From assembly GCA_026770615.1 (NCBI GenBank), contig MU631522.1:96684-108828 (forward strand): a stretch of DNA of 12,145 nucleotides, read 5' to 3'. The notes beneath the pieces are model-generated. The model saw only the letters and a list, made by a program, of their open reading frames with translations. It had not been told where the DNA came from and made no database searches. Shown here in pieces: positions 1 through 6,789 of the stretch. Position 1 is the first letter of the stretch. The number at the start of each line of letters is the position of its first letter. A program made the position numbers and the translations under genes. This DNA comes from Pavlovales sp. CCMP2436. Its lineage: Eukaryota > Haptophyta > Pavlovophyceae > Pavlovales.

Positions 1-1329
1 CCTTGTCCACCGCCGAGCCTGCCACCCAGCCCGCCGCCGAGTCCGCCGCCGAGCCCGCCGCCCAGCCCGCCACCCAGCCCGCCGCCGAACCCGCCGCCTA
101 ACCCGCAAACGGCGGTAGCGACGGCACCGCCCTCTCCACCCAACCCACCGCCGAGCCCGCCGTCATCCCCACCGCCGGCTGACATTGCGGGCACGCTCGC
201 CTCGCAGTTTACGGGTGACCCCACTCTCGACGACCAGGATGCGACACTTGGCGGAGTCTCGACGGTTGGGCTCGCGAGCATCGTAGTGAGCTGCACACTC
301 TGCTGCCTCTCGCTGTTCTTTATCTTGGTGTGGCGGCGACACCGCCGTCGGATGAAGAAACTGGCCGAAGAGGCGGTGTTGCGGGCATTCCGACGGTCCG
401 GCCCAGTTGGAGCCAAGGCCGTTGAGGCGAAGCAGAAGGCCGTTGAGGCGAAGCAGAATGGAGGCGAGCGCTCGCCTCCATTCTCCGAGTCGACCACCTC
501 CGAAACTCTCCCTCCCTCTTCAAGAATGACCCGTGTGTCCAAGTCTGAGACGGACCAAGACTGGCCAGCACCCACCCCAGACGCTTCAAGCCCAGCACCC
601 ACCCCGGGCGCTGGGCGCAAGGAGGACGGGGCCGACTGGGGCTACTCGCAGTGGGACCCCAACTTCTCGACAAAAGGAGGTGCGCCCAACGTTTCGGCAC
701 ACCCACCTTTGGTTTCGACGCGCTCCGCTCAGCTGGTGCATTCGATGGAAAGCGGCATGCAAACAGAAGAGCCCCCGCCCTTCTCGCAGTGGGATGTACA
801 TGAGCTAAAGGGAGTTGGAGCACCCACCGTCTCGAGTCGCTCCGCTCAGCTGGTGCAGTTGATGGAGAGCGGCGTTCAGACCGACGAGAGCCCACCCACC
901 ACTGCCTCCGTTGTCGACGACTCCCCCGTCGCCGTCGACGGAGTCCACACGATTCGTCCTCAAGCCACCGCATCACACTCCAGCGCGTGCTCCAGCGATT
1001 CGTCCTCGAGCCGCCGCCTCGTCCCGCTGGTTCCGCTGCTGCCGCTGCCGCTGCCGACCAACTCCTCGGCCCACAGGCCCAGCAGCTCGCGCTCGGATGC
1101 CACTACCGAGGCGGACGAAAAGTCGACGCTCGGGGCCAGCAGCTCGCGCACCGACGGTGCCTTCTTGCCTGGAATATCCTCGCAGCTAGAGTCGGGGCGC
1201 GGCTCCAGTCGCAGCTATGGCGTGCCCTTCACGCCGACCGGGGCGGACGGAGCAGTCTCGTCTGCCGCCGGCTCACGCGGTCGGCGCGCGCAGGTGGCCG
1301 AAGCTGATGAGAGCTTGCTCCGTGTCTGA
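1..1329 (+). CDS. Single-pass membrane protein with Ser-Pro-Pro-Pro outer segment, 5' partial
   Basis: The frame is open from base 1 to TGA at 1327-1329 (442 codons), so the start and any signal peptide lie left of the window. Residues 1-59 are SPPP/NPPP repeats of the hydroxyproline-rich (extensin or pherophorin-like) kind. Residues 89-111 (bases 265-333) form one hydrophobic helix rich in V, C, L and F, followed at once by the basic patch RRHRRRMKK, a typical stop-transfer signal. I infer a type I topology with the Pro-rich part outside and about 330 residues in the cytoplasm. The tail is low complexity (S, P, T, E) with three repeat sets: KAVEAKQ twice, PAPTP twice, and a 39-46-residue unit twice (bases 646-900) ending in SGMQTEE and SGVQTDE. 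The C-terminal third is Ser/Arg-rich (SSSR repeated). No catalytic domain is visible. Role in wall or surface attachment or signalling is inference. The reading frame is secure; the function is unknown. Confidence 0.8.
   Translation, partial: PCPPPSLPPSPPPSPPPSPPPSPPPSPPPNPPPNPQTAVATAPPSPPNPPPSPPSSPPPADIAGTLASQFTGDPTLDDQDATLGGVSTVGLASIVVSCTLCCLSLFFILVWRRHRRRMKKLAEEAVLRAFRRSGPVGAKAVEAKQKAVEAKQNGGERSPPFSESTTSETLPPSSRMTRVSKSETDQDWPAPTPDASSPAPTPGAGRKEDGADWGYSQWDPNFSTKGGAPNVSAHPPLVSTRSAQLVHSMESGMQTEEPPPFSQWDVHELKGVGAPTVSSRSAQLVQLMESGVQTDESPPTTASVVDDSPVAVDGVHTIRPQATASHSSACSSDSSSSRRLVPLVPLLPLPLPTNSSAHRPSSSRSDATTEADEKSTLGASSSRTDGAFLPGISSQLESGRGSSRSYGVPFTPTGADGAVSSAAGSRGRRAQVAEADESLLRV
415..456 (+). 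repeat. Perfect tandem 21-bp repeat coding KAVEAKQ twice
   Basis: Two identical 21-nt copies lie in frame just after the membrane helix of the Pro-rich protein. Identity at every codon, including synonymous positions, suggests a recent duplication. The charged, alanine-containing heptads could extend a juxtamembrane helix. Confidence 0.9.
455..484. repeat. 30-bp perfect palindrome inside coding sequence
   Basis: Bases 455-469 are exactly complementary to 470-484 with no spacer (half-site AGAATGGAGGCGAGC). It lies in frame within the cytoplasmic tail of the Pro-rich membrane protein and overlaps the end of the 21-bp tandem repeat by two bases. It could extrude as a cruciform in DNA or form a hairpin of about 13 pairs in mRNA. 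Confidence 0.95.
646..900 (+). repeat. Two diverged repeats in cytoplasmic tail, SQWD...SAQLV...ESGxQT
   Basis: Copy 1 (646-783) and copy 2 (784-900) share, in order, SQWD, GAP, VS(T/S)RSAQLV, MESG and QT(E/D)E, with a short deletion in copy 2. The most conserved part is the 16-17-residue block around RSAQLV and MESGxQT. Divergence is greater than in the KAVEAKQ repeat, so this duplication is older and the shared residues may be under selection. Confidence 0.85.
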
Positions 1330-2120
1330 TGAACCACGGCCCATGACCAGCCGCATTCTACGCGACATGTTTATGTATTTACATACTCCCCTGGTTCATT
1401 GGGTTAGTCCCTCTCAGTACGTATATATATTATATATGGCGGCCTTCCTGACGTCCCCGCGGGCTGAAAAGTTAGGGGCCGGTCGCCTAGGACCTAAGGC
1501 GCATCAACGTAGCTTAATATTGCCCAACTCGAATAAAAATTAAGCGCAAATAAATTAATTTATTAAATACATACAAAAAAATGGTAATTTTTTTATGATG
1601 GGGAGTACTGATCTGAATGGTGATTTCATCGGAGACTCGTATATTTATGATAGGGATTCAAGCTGGCGTCTGACTGTTCTGAATGTTGTGCTGGTCTGAG
1701 CGCTGCGTCGTCTATTGCCTTCTGCGTGCTTTAGTCGGCTGCGCTGGCTTGGGCGCCACCGCGCGTGCCGATGGATATTCGGTAGTGTGCCCGGGCAAGG
1801 GCGTTTAGGGAGATGATCTGTTGGTTGCTGTTTGTCGTGTTCCCACGCCGGAGGAGTATATCTTATTGTGAATATCCTGGTAGGCCTAAGATTAAACAAA
1901 GGTTTTTCTGGTACCCAGCTGGCACCCCTTTAATTCACGGCGTCGGCGGCCGCTGCGGCCGCTGATCAATACATAATATGGCAAACTAGAGCCATAGGTA
2001 AAAATCAAACCTCAGTTTAAAAATAGCAAAATCTCGATTTGGATCACAAAATAGCGACGTCGGTGCTTTGCTTTCAGCGTCCTCATCATCCACCATTTAT
2101 ACCAGTTCCCCACTTCGGCG
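1330..2120. other. Intergenic spacer, AT-rich, with poly(A)-signal-like sites
   Basis: No gene is supported here. Two AATAAA hexamers (1532-1537, 1549-1554) lie about 200-220 bases after the stop of the Pro-rich protein gene and are candidate polyadenylation signals, though I do not know whether this organism uses AATAAA. The second is part of a 16-bp perfect palindrome, aataaattaatttatt (1549-1564). Bases 1650-1915 are GC-richer, begin with a dispersed repeat fragment and end near a double NotI-type palindrome (gcggccgc twice, about 1947-1963). An 84-codon minus-strand ORF at 1645-1899 resembles nothing I know. Confidence 0.6.
1655..1700 (+). repeat. Dispersed repeat fragment, copy 1
   Basis: Bases 1658-1677 are identical to the reverse complement of 11349-11368, which lies in an intron of the isoleucyl-tRNA synthetase gene. 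Weaker similarity continues to about base 1700, including CTG, GTTGTG and GAG at matching spacing. Two unrelated loci sharing this segment points to a dispersed repeat family; its ends and class cannot be seen from two copies. Confidence 0.65.
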
Positions 2121-2451
2121 TACAGGTGTCTACGGGCTAACGCGGCAAATGGCTAACGCGGCAATGCTGTAAATTCGCTGATTGGCTGCATGCAGATTAA
2201 TCTCCGTATTTACCAGTTTTAAAAATGTTTCGTCAGCTAATCAAAATTCGCCGCGTTAGCCTTGTAAAGGTATGCGCGCCGCGCAGACAATGCGGGGTCC
2301 GTAGTGAGCAGATGGCGGGTCGGCGCCAGCGGAGATTGAAATTCTGAGATACATAGGCAGTGGCTCGAGAAATTTTGAAGCCCTGAGAGCCCACTGGGCC
2401 TCCACCAGAGATCGCGAAAAAGGTTGCCGCGTTAGCCCGTAGACACCTGTA
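2121..2451. mobile_element. MITE-like element, Tc1/mariner- or pogo-like, TA target duplication
   Basis: The element body is 2123-2449 (327 bp). Its termini 2123-2148 and 2424-2449 are perfect 26-bp inverted repeats beginning CAGGTGTC, and TA dinucleotides stand outside each (2121-2122, 2450-2451), as left by Tc1/mariner-superfamily transposases. A 12-bp motif GGCTAACGCGGC occurs four times: 2135-2146 and 2151-2162 on plus, 2250-2261 and 2426-2437 on minus. It is a plausible transposase-binding site. The interior has no long ORF with recognisable transposase residues, so the element is non-autonomous. Perfect arms suggest recent activity. The superfamily call rests on TA and the CAGG start, not on a protein. 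Confidence 0.8.
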
Positions 2452-2882
2452 GCGCGTGGGAGCCTGTGTCGGAGCGCTAAGATCAGCTTGACCTGAACTT
2501 GACATACCGCCAGCCAGAATCCCCTTTCATTCATATACGTATATGTCCGTGAGTTTTTTTAATTTGAAATATCGGAACCCCACACTGGTCATATATACAC
2601 ATATATATGTAAGCAAGGGTGCACCCCACTAGCTGTATACGGCTTTTTCGGTAACCATTATAATCTTGAAAACTTGATTCTTTTGGCAGTCGGCCTACGG
2701 CCGACTGCGCTGCGGTGGGGCTATGAGGCGCGCGTAGCGCTCCCCGCGAATCTTGATTACGGTTTTTTTGATTTTTGTATATATATTTAATCAACGTTTG
2801 TATATACAGACTAGTAGTCTGTACTAGTCAGCAGTATGCGAGCTTAATTTCATTTTCTTTTTCGTAGTTACAGCACAAGTAA
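2452..2882. other. Intergenic spacer with short palindromes
   Basis: No gene is supported. Visible structures are a 14-bp palindrome catatacgtatatg (2532-2545), a hairpin with a 10-bp stem GCAGTCGGCC and 3-base loop (2686-2708) inside a GC-rich island (about 2685-2750), and a 19-base inverted repeat around CAGACTA-G-TAGTCTG (2805-2823). AT-rich TATATA runs lie at 2590-2610 and 2775-2810. Confidence 0.6.
2686..2708. repeat. GC-rich hairpin, 10-bp stem
   Basis: GCAGTCGGCC (2686-2695) pairs perfectly with GGCCGACTGC (2699-2708) across the loop TAC. A sharply GC-rich island of about 65 bases follows within otherwise AT-rich DNA, suggesting a short inserted repeat. No protein-coding context. Confidence 0.8.
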
Positions 2883-2951
2883 GCCTGGTCGTTAACTTCC
2901 GACATCCTGGATGCCTAAGAATGTGGCCTGGTCGTTAACTTCAGACATCCT
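2883..2951. repeat. 26-bp direct repeat, period 43
   Basis: Bases 2883-2908 and 2926-2951 match at 25 of 26 positions (GCCTGGTCGTTAACTTC then GACATCCT after one variable base). The second copy falls in the 3' end of the tentative minus-strand gene, the first just past its stop, so a duplication at the end of the coding region may have set the present C-terminus. Confidence 0.9.
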
Positions 2952-3669
2952 TGTTGCCCGTTGCACGGCTCGTAGCCGCCGTTGCACTCGAGGAACGGCA
3001 TAGTTGCCCGCCAGTTTCCCCTTGTCTTAACGAGATGGAAGTGCGAGGTGCAGACTAAGCAGATGTACTTGCCGGTCGCGAGCATCGCGAGCCAGTTGTG
3101 CGTAGAACCCAGCGTCCTTGCGTCACGAAGCGTCTCGAATTCGGCCGCAATCGAGCGGCGCTCGCTGTCAAAGCGCGCCTGCATCAGTGTATCCGCTGCT
3201 CTTGCTCGTGCATCTGCAGCGCAAAGAGGCGACGCTACTCTGCTCCAGCCTCCTCGATGACTATCCTCAACTGCTGAGCCTGCTCGGTGATCGCCTGCAG
3301 CGCCGCTCCTTTGAGCGACCGCCAGTCCTCGAACGCGCTGCCGCCCGCGTTGCCGGCCGCGCGCTGGGCGCTGCCACCCGCTCCCTCGCCTGCGCCGCCG
3401 GCCGCGGGCTCGCGCTCGATGAGCGCGCTGCCACCCGCTACCTCGCATATGCCACCGGCCGCGCGCTCGGAGCTGTTGCCCGCTCCCTCGCCTGCGCCGC
3501 CGGCCATGCGCTCGGCGCTGCCACCCGCGCTGATCGCTCCAACGTTGTCATTGAGAGCGCTGGTCGAACCACCTGCGATAGTCCAGTGGTTCAACTTGGA
3601 GATGACGGGTAACGCTTCCGGCTTGCGCTTCCGGCCTGAGCCATCGCGCGAGCCATCGTGTTCACTCAT
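2915..3669 (-). CDS. Tentative two-exon gene: Gly/Ala-rich coiled-coil protein with Cys/His cluster
   Basis: Two overlapping minus-strand frames look like parts of one gene. The first runs from ATG at 3669: a basic RKRKP motif at residues 13-17, then Gly/Ala-rich imperfect repeats (AGGSA, GGAGEGAG), then a helix-forming stretch ending QLRIVIEE. It stops at 3235. A 71-nt GC-AG intron (3179-3249) would join GAG at 3250 in phase 0 to the other frame at 3178, continuing the helix (ARFDSERRSIAAEFETLRD) and reaching a stop at 2915; the product is 227 residues. The C-terminal part has C180-x2-C183, H186, H188, C205, C212 and C218, which could bind zinc. I do not recognise the family. A true frameshift (pseudogene) or two unrelated ORFs are alternatives, and the intron is inferred from frame only. 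Confidence 0.4.
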
Positions 3670-3673
3670 CGTG

Positions 3674-3738
3674 CTTGAGCTTACGCCCGGGCGCGTTCTT
3701 TTTGCCTGCAGAAACTTGATTTACGCCCAAAAATTATA
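3674..3738 (-). promoter_or_regulatory. TATA-like site and repeated GGGCGTAA box upstream of the ATG at 3669
   Basis: On the minus strand TATAATTT lies at 3731-3738, 62-69 bases before the ATG. Between them the box GGGCGTAAxTCAAG occurs twice, at 3715-3728 and, with one extra base, at 3674-3688, immediately before the start codon. Repeated boxes this close to a start suggest a regulatory or transcription-start element, but no start site is known. Confidence 0.35.
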
Positions 3739-3838
3739 AAAAAAGACCTAAAAAACTCGAAAAAAAGGCCTAATTTTTATCTTCGCCTAGCCGGCAGGGC
3801 ACGCCCTGGCGCTATTGCTCATAACCGGGTGCGCCTTG

Positions 3839-3846
3839 TATATAAG
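3839..3846 (+). promoter_or_regulatory. TATATAAG, TATA-box-like, plus strand
   Basis: A textbook TATA box sequence stands in GC-richer DNA, but no plus-strand gene begins downstream: the DNA is soon the 3' end of a minus-strand gene. TATATA is nearly symmetric, so on the minus strand it could instead lie about 170 bases upstream of the ATG at 3669. Confidence 0.25.
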
Positions 3847-4032
3847 TGATCTGGTTATTGTACGACATGTGTGAACATCCGTATAAATTTCTCCAGCTAG
3901 GTAGGTCTCTATCGGACTCAATTGTTGAGAAACACGGTTCCAGGGACCTTTCTAGAGCACGCGGATGGATACCGTCTCACCGCTGAGAAAAAATACAGCG
4001 CAGCCTCCCGCCCGTCAGACCAAGCTCGACGT

Positions 4033-5340
4033 TCAATAGCCGTAGTAATATTGTCCGGGGTGGTGCTGCTGCGCGTAGTACGGCCGAAACATGCCAGGGT
4101 GATACACTTCTGGGTTAAGGGGTCCGTCCATGCGCACGTGTGGCGCGGTTGAGCCAGCGCGTTGTTGCTGCTGCTGCTGCTGCTGAAGCTGCTGGTGGTG
4201 TTGGTGGTGGTGGTATTGCTGCTGCTGCTGCTGCTGCGAGAAGTAGCCGTGGTGGTGTGCAGCGCACCCATCAGGGAGCCGCGTCCCATACTCGAACTCC
4301 GAGCGTGCGTACTGCTCCGGATGCGGGGCAGAATCGTCGGAAGAATACTGGCGGTGCATCAGCCCGGGAGCGGCATAGAAGGAGGTCGGCGAAATGCGGT
4401 AGGAGGGCTGTGCGTACGTCTGCGCGTATTGGGTATAGTGTGGCGTGGGCTGGGGCTGCATGTAGTCGTATGCAGGAGTCGCCTGGACCTCATCCCAGCC
4501 GAGGACCGCGCGGAGCTCGCGGTAGGCTGCGGAGTACGCCTGGTCGCCGTGACGTTCGAAATGGCGCGTATCAACGTCGTGCCCATGCAGCGGCTTGCGC
4601 CCGCAGCTCCCCTCCCCATTGAAAGCGCCCTGCGATGAACCACGCGCGGCAGGCGCAAAGCCCGGGCCGTTGGCATGCGCATCCTCCGCGGGCGGTACGG
4701 GCATGCTCGTGGTGTGGCCACGAGCGTTGCGCGCAGAAGCCTGTACAACCACGTGCTCTCCTCCCAGCCAGAAGTGCTGCCCGGGGCTCACCGGGAAGGT
4801 GCGCGACGAAGGCTCGCGTTTGCCGTCGAGAGCCAGCGCCTGCGGTGTCAGCGGCGAGGGCTTGCTCGCATCAACGCACGGCTCAGCCCCTCCAGCTGCG
4901 CGAGAGCACAGCTGAGGAGACCCTCCGGCGGCGCGAGCGCTCAGCAGCCGAGAAGTAGTGGCTTCGGGAGAGCTCATCCGAGGCGGCAGCGGGCGGCGGG
5001 CGGCGTGCGCGGGAGGTGACAGCGGGCGGCGTTCGCGGGCGGCGGCGAACGGCGGCGCACAAAGGTGGGCAGGTATCAAGGCCTGGCTCGGCAGCCGTTC
5101 ATCGGTCTGGCTCTTCACCACTGCGTCTGCCTGGCTGACGGGGCGTGGCCGCTTCCTCGAGAGACCGTAGATGGCACGCCGCTGATCACCCGAGAGAGGC
5201 CACGATGCGATCAGGTACCCCTCGATCTCGTCCGAGTCGCTCCGCTTGCTCGCGTTTGTGAGCTGAGAGATGGCGGCCGCGGGTGCGTATTCCTCTGCCT
5301 TTGCGCCTTGGGTTCGGGGTGCTGCACTGTATGTGGCCAT
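4033..5340 (-). CDS. 435-residue low-complexity protein with NLS-like motif and Tyr/Gln/His-rich prion-like C-terminus
   Basis: One uninterrupted frame runs from ATG at 5340 to the stop at 4033. Residues 37-63 (DEIEGYLIASWPL...YGLSRK) look able to fold as a short helix; RKRPRP at 62-67 resembles a monopartite nuclear localisation signal. Residues 80-260 are Ala/Pro/Ser/Arg-rich and disordered. From about residue 270 the chain becomes rich in Y, Q, P, S and H (YTQYAQTYAQPSY), then has Q7 at 369-375, a His/Gln block, Q8 at 386-393, and ends YYYGY. This composition is that of prion-like, phase-separating domains seen in RNA-binding or transcription factors such as FUS, but no RNA- or DNA-binding fold is visible. 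I do not recognise a homologue. The length, the single clean frame and the strong biased composition on this strand favour a real gene; extra spliced exons cannot be excluded. Confidence 0.65.
   Translation of the reverse strand: MATYSAAPRTQGAKAEEYAPAAAISQLTNASKRSDSDEIEGYLIASWPLSGDQRRAIYGLSRKRPRPVSQADAVVKSQTDERLPSQALIPAHLCAPPFAAARERRPLSPPAHAARRPLPPRMSSPEATTSRLLSARAAGGSPQLCSRAAGGAEPCVDASKPSPLTPQALALDGKREPSSRTFPVSPGQHFWLGGEHVVVQASARNARGHTTSMPVPPAEDAHANGPGFAPAARGSSQGAFNGEGSCGRKPLHGHDVDTRHFERHGDQAYSAAYRELRAVLGWDEVQATPAYDYMQPQPTPHYTQYAQTYAQPSYRISPTSFYAAPGLMHRQYSSDDSAPHPEQYARSEFEYGTRLPDGCAAHHHGYFSQQQQQQQYHHHQHHQQLQQQQQQQQRAGSTAPHVRMDGPLNPEVYHPGMFRPYYAQQHHPGQYYYGY
4162..4236 (-). repeat. CAG/CAA trinucleotide runs coding polyglutamine
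   Basis: On the minus strand (CAG)6 plus CAA codes Q7 at 4216-4236 and (CAG)6 plus two CAA codes Q8 at 4162-4185, with a His/Gln-rich stretch between. CAG purity makes length variation by slippage likely. Confidence 0.95.
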
Positions 5341-5711
5341 TGGTTCCTTCTCCTATCTGGATGAGGAGATGAAGCGAAGAAGGAGCTTCCGCCTGAAGAA
5401 GCTGCGCGATGGTATGCGCCGTTGTTCGTCGAATAGAATTGCCGGAATTAAGAACGCTTTTATTTAAGTTTAAGGTACTTCTTCTGGTAGTATTGGTATT
5501 TTTTGTCGTTTCGCATGGTAGTTGGCCTGAGAATTTGCGCTATTCTCATTCAACGTCTCATTCGAAAACGCTTGGCAATTGCAGGTACTTTAGTGGACTT
5601 TACTTACATATAGCTGTCCCCATTCTGATTAACAAATCCCAGCTTAACTTGATTAACAACATTAAAATTTTCACAAATCACGGCACAAATAATCTAAAAT
5701 AACTAGCAATA
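5341..5711. other. 5' flank of the prion-like gene and AT-rich spacer
   Basis: Directly upstream of the ATG at 5340 is a purine/pyrimidine-biased leader of about 120 bases, then TTAAATAAAAG on the minus strand (5457-5467), a TATA-like site. Beyond it the DNA is AT-rich to 5711 with no supported gene; a 97-codon plus-strand ORF (5409-5702) has no recognisable features. Confidence 0.45.
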
Positions 5712-6540
5712 ATGGGTGAGGGAATATTGTGGCGCAAAGAATGTCACAAATTGTGGGTCCAATGGCGCCCGGAGCGCGAGGAGCCGCCGCGTCGATGGCC
5801 TCAGTTAGGCGTGAAGGCGACCTCGCGGCCGCTTCCATGCAAGAGGAAACTAAGTGCAGGAGAATTACGCTTCGAAAATCAGATAGATGTCAATTTATCT
5901 GACCGCACGCTGCGGCGCACTGCGGGCGCACAGCCTTTTCGTCCTCGTCGCCCCTCCTCCTCCTCGTCCTTTACATCGTCCTCCTCGTCTTTACGTCGTC
6001 CGTTACGTCGTCCACCTGCCTGTCCCGCAAAGACGAGGAACGCCCATCGATGAAGAACGCTAACTTCGTGCGCGCGCTGCACGCCTAGCTTGACCACCGA
6101 GACCTCCGCCTTCGACTGGCCGTATAGCATCTGAAGCCGTGCGCGCTGGGCAGCTTGCACAGGTGCACGGCCTCGGCGGTTGCTGCCGGTCTCGCCCTTG
6201 ACCATGCTCGAAGCCCGCACGCGATGTCGGCGACAACCGCCTCGTGTACGTTGATCGCCCGGAATTTTTTCGCGCAGGTAGTTCTTCTTGGTGGGCAACT
6301 TCGAGCTCTCGGTAGCCTCCTTGCCTGCGCACGGGTGGCGGCGCGCGCGGTGCGCGCGGCGCGTGAGCCGCGCAGAGCAGGCAAGGAGGCGGGAGCGCGC
6401 GTGCGGCCACACGCGCGCAGGCACGGAGAGCTCACGTCCGCCCTGGTGCCCTGCTCGTTCCATGAAGGAACACCGTGCGCACCGACGGCGGCGACCAGAG
6501 CTGGCCTACTCGACGCACCGCTCGCGTTGAGTAGCCACAT
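5712..6540. other. GC-rich block with overlapping ORFs in several frames, no defensible gene
   Basis: Open frames overlap here on both strands: plus 5712-6053, minus 5879-6463 (194 codons, Arg-rich with a DEEDD/DEEEE stretch), minus 6060-6410 and minus 6085-6540. None resembles a known family, and overlapping open frames are expected at high GC. A 14-bp inverted repeat at 6315-6390 cuts through all of them. A degraded gene or a spliced gene of unknown type remains possible, most likely on minus around 6090-6300. Confidence 0.4.
6315..6390. repeat. Long GC-rich stem-loop, 14-bp perfect arms
   Basis: GCCTCCTTGCCTGC (6315-6328) is exactly complementary to 6377-6390. The 48-base interior is itself almost all G and C with alternating GCGCGC, so further pairing is likely. 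Confidence 0.9.
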
Positions 6541-6622
6541 AGCGAGCAGCGGAGCGGGCAGCCAACCTCACACTTTTTGCGGGACCGAGGCGCGTTACGT
6601 CACAGCCGCAGTCGCGCACGCG

Positions 6623-6676
6623 CAGGAATAATTCACTCTGTTTCTTTTGTTTTGTTGTTGTTTGGAATTATTCCTG
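6623..6676. repeat. 12-bp perfect inverted repeat around a T/G-rich loop
   Basis: CAGGAATAATTC (6623-6634) pairs exactly with GAATTATTCCTG (6665-6676); the 30-base loop is almost free of A on the plus strand (T/G-rich). It may be a terminator-like or foldback structure; no gene ends nearby on the plus strand. Confidence 0.9.
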
Positions 6677-6706
6677 CTGGCTGGTAGTCTTGCAATGACC
6701 GGAGAC

Positions 6707-6789
6707 GGGGCTCTGGGGGCGGAGCCCCCAGGAAAAAAGGAAAAAAAGCCCGCCGCAGGCGTGGGGGCTCTGGGGGGCAAAGCCCCCCG
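6707..6789. repeat. Pair of GGGGCTCTGGGGG...CCCCC hairpins in direct repeat
   Basis: Two copies of a hairpin-forming unit start with GGGGCTCTGGGGG (6707-6719 and 6764-6776). The first folds as CTGGGGGC-GGA-GCCCCCAG (6713-6731), the second as GGGGGGC-AAA-GCCCCCC (6772-6788). Between them lies an A-rich stretch and a small GC-rich inverted repeat. Repetition of the same fold suggests a mobile or slippage-generated hairpin repeat family. Confidence 0.85.

Larger units (their letters stand above)
3670..4032. other. Spacer between two minus-strand genes, candidate promoter region
   Basis: This 363-base stretch holds the 3' flank of the prion-like gene and the 5' flank of the tentative Cys/His gene. 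It has a TATA-like site, a repeated box, a second TATA site on the plus strand and a small inverted repeat CAGGGC-AC-GCCCTG (about 3795-3808). Several short ORFs cross it without recognisable content. Confidence 0.5.

Noticed and set aside
1645..1899. 84-codon minus-strand ORF
   Set aside because: Short, no motif, overlaps a dispersed repeat fragment.
1900..1930. TGGTACCCAGCTGG as an LTR-retrotransposon primer-binding site
   Set aside because: No paired long terminal repeats and no reverse transcriptase nearby.
3118..3739. Plus-strand Ala/Pro-rich ORFs opposite the Cys/His gene
   Set aside because: Composition is what antisense of Gly/Ala-rich codons gives; no signal or motif supports them, although the minus model itself is weak.
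4140..5364. Several plus-strand ORFs opposite the prion-like gene
   Set aside because: They are Arg/Leu-rich antisense shadows, including poly-Leu from CTG runs; the minus frame is far longer and intact.
5712..6053. 113-codon plus-strand ORF with Ser runs
   Set aside because: Its Ser/Arg runs reflect TCC/TCG simple sequence and there is no recognisable domain.
5879..6463. 194-codon minus-strand ORF with acidic and Arg-rich stretches
   Set aside because: Two other minus frames are open over the same GC-rich DNA, a strong hairpin crosses it, and no motif or family is visible; treated as an uncertain block and not as a gene.
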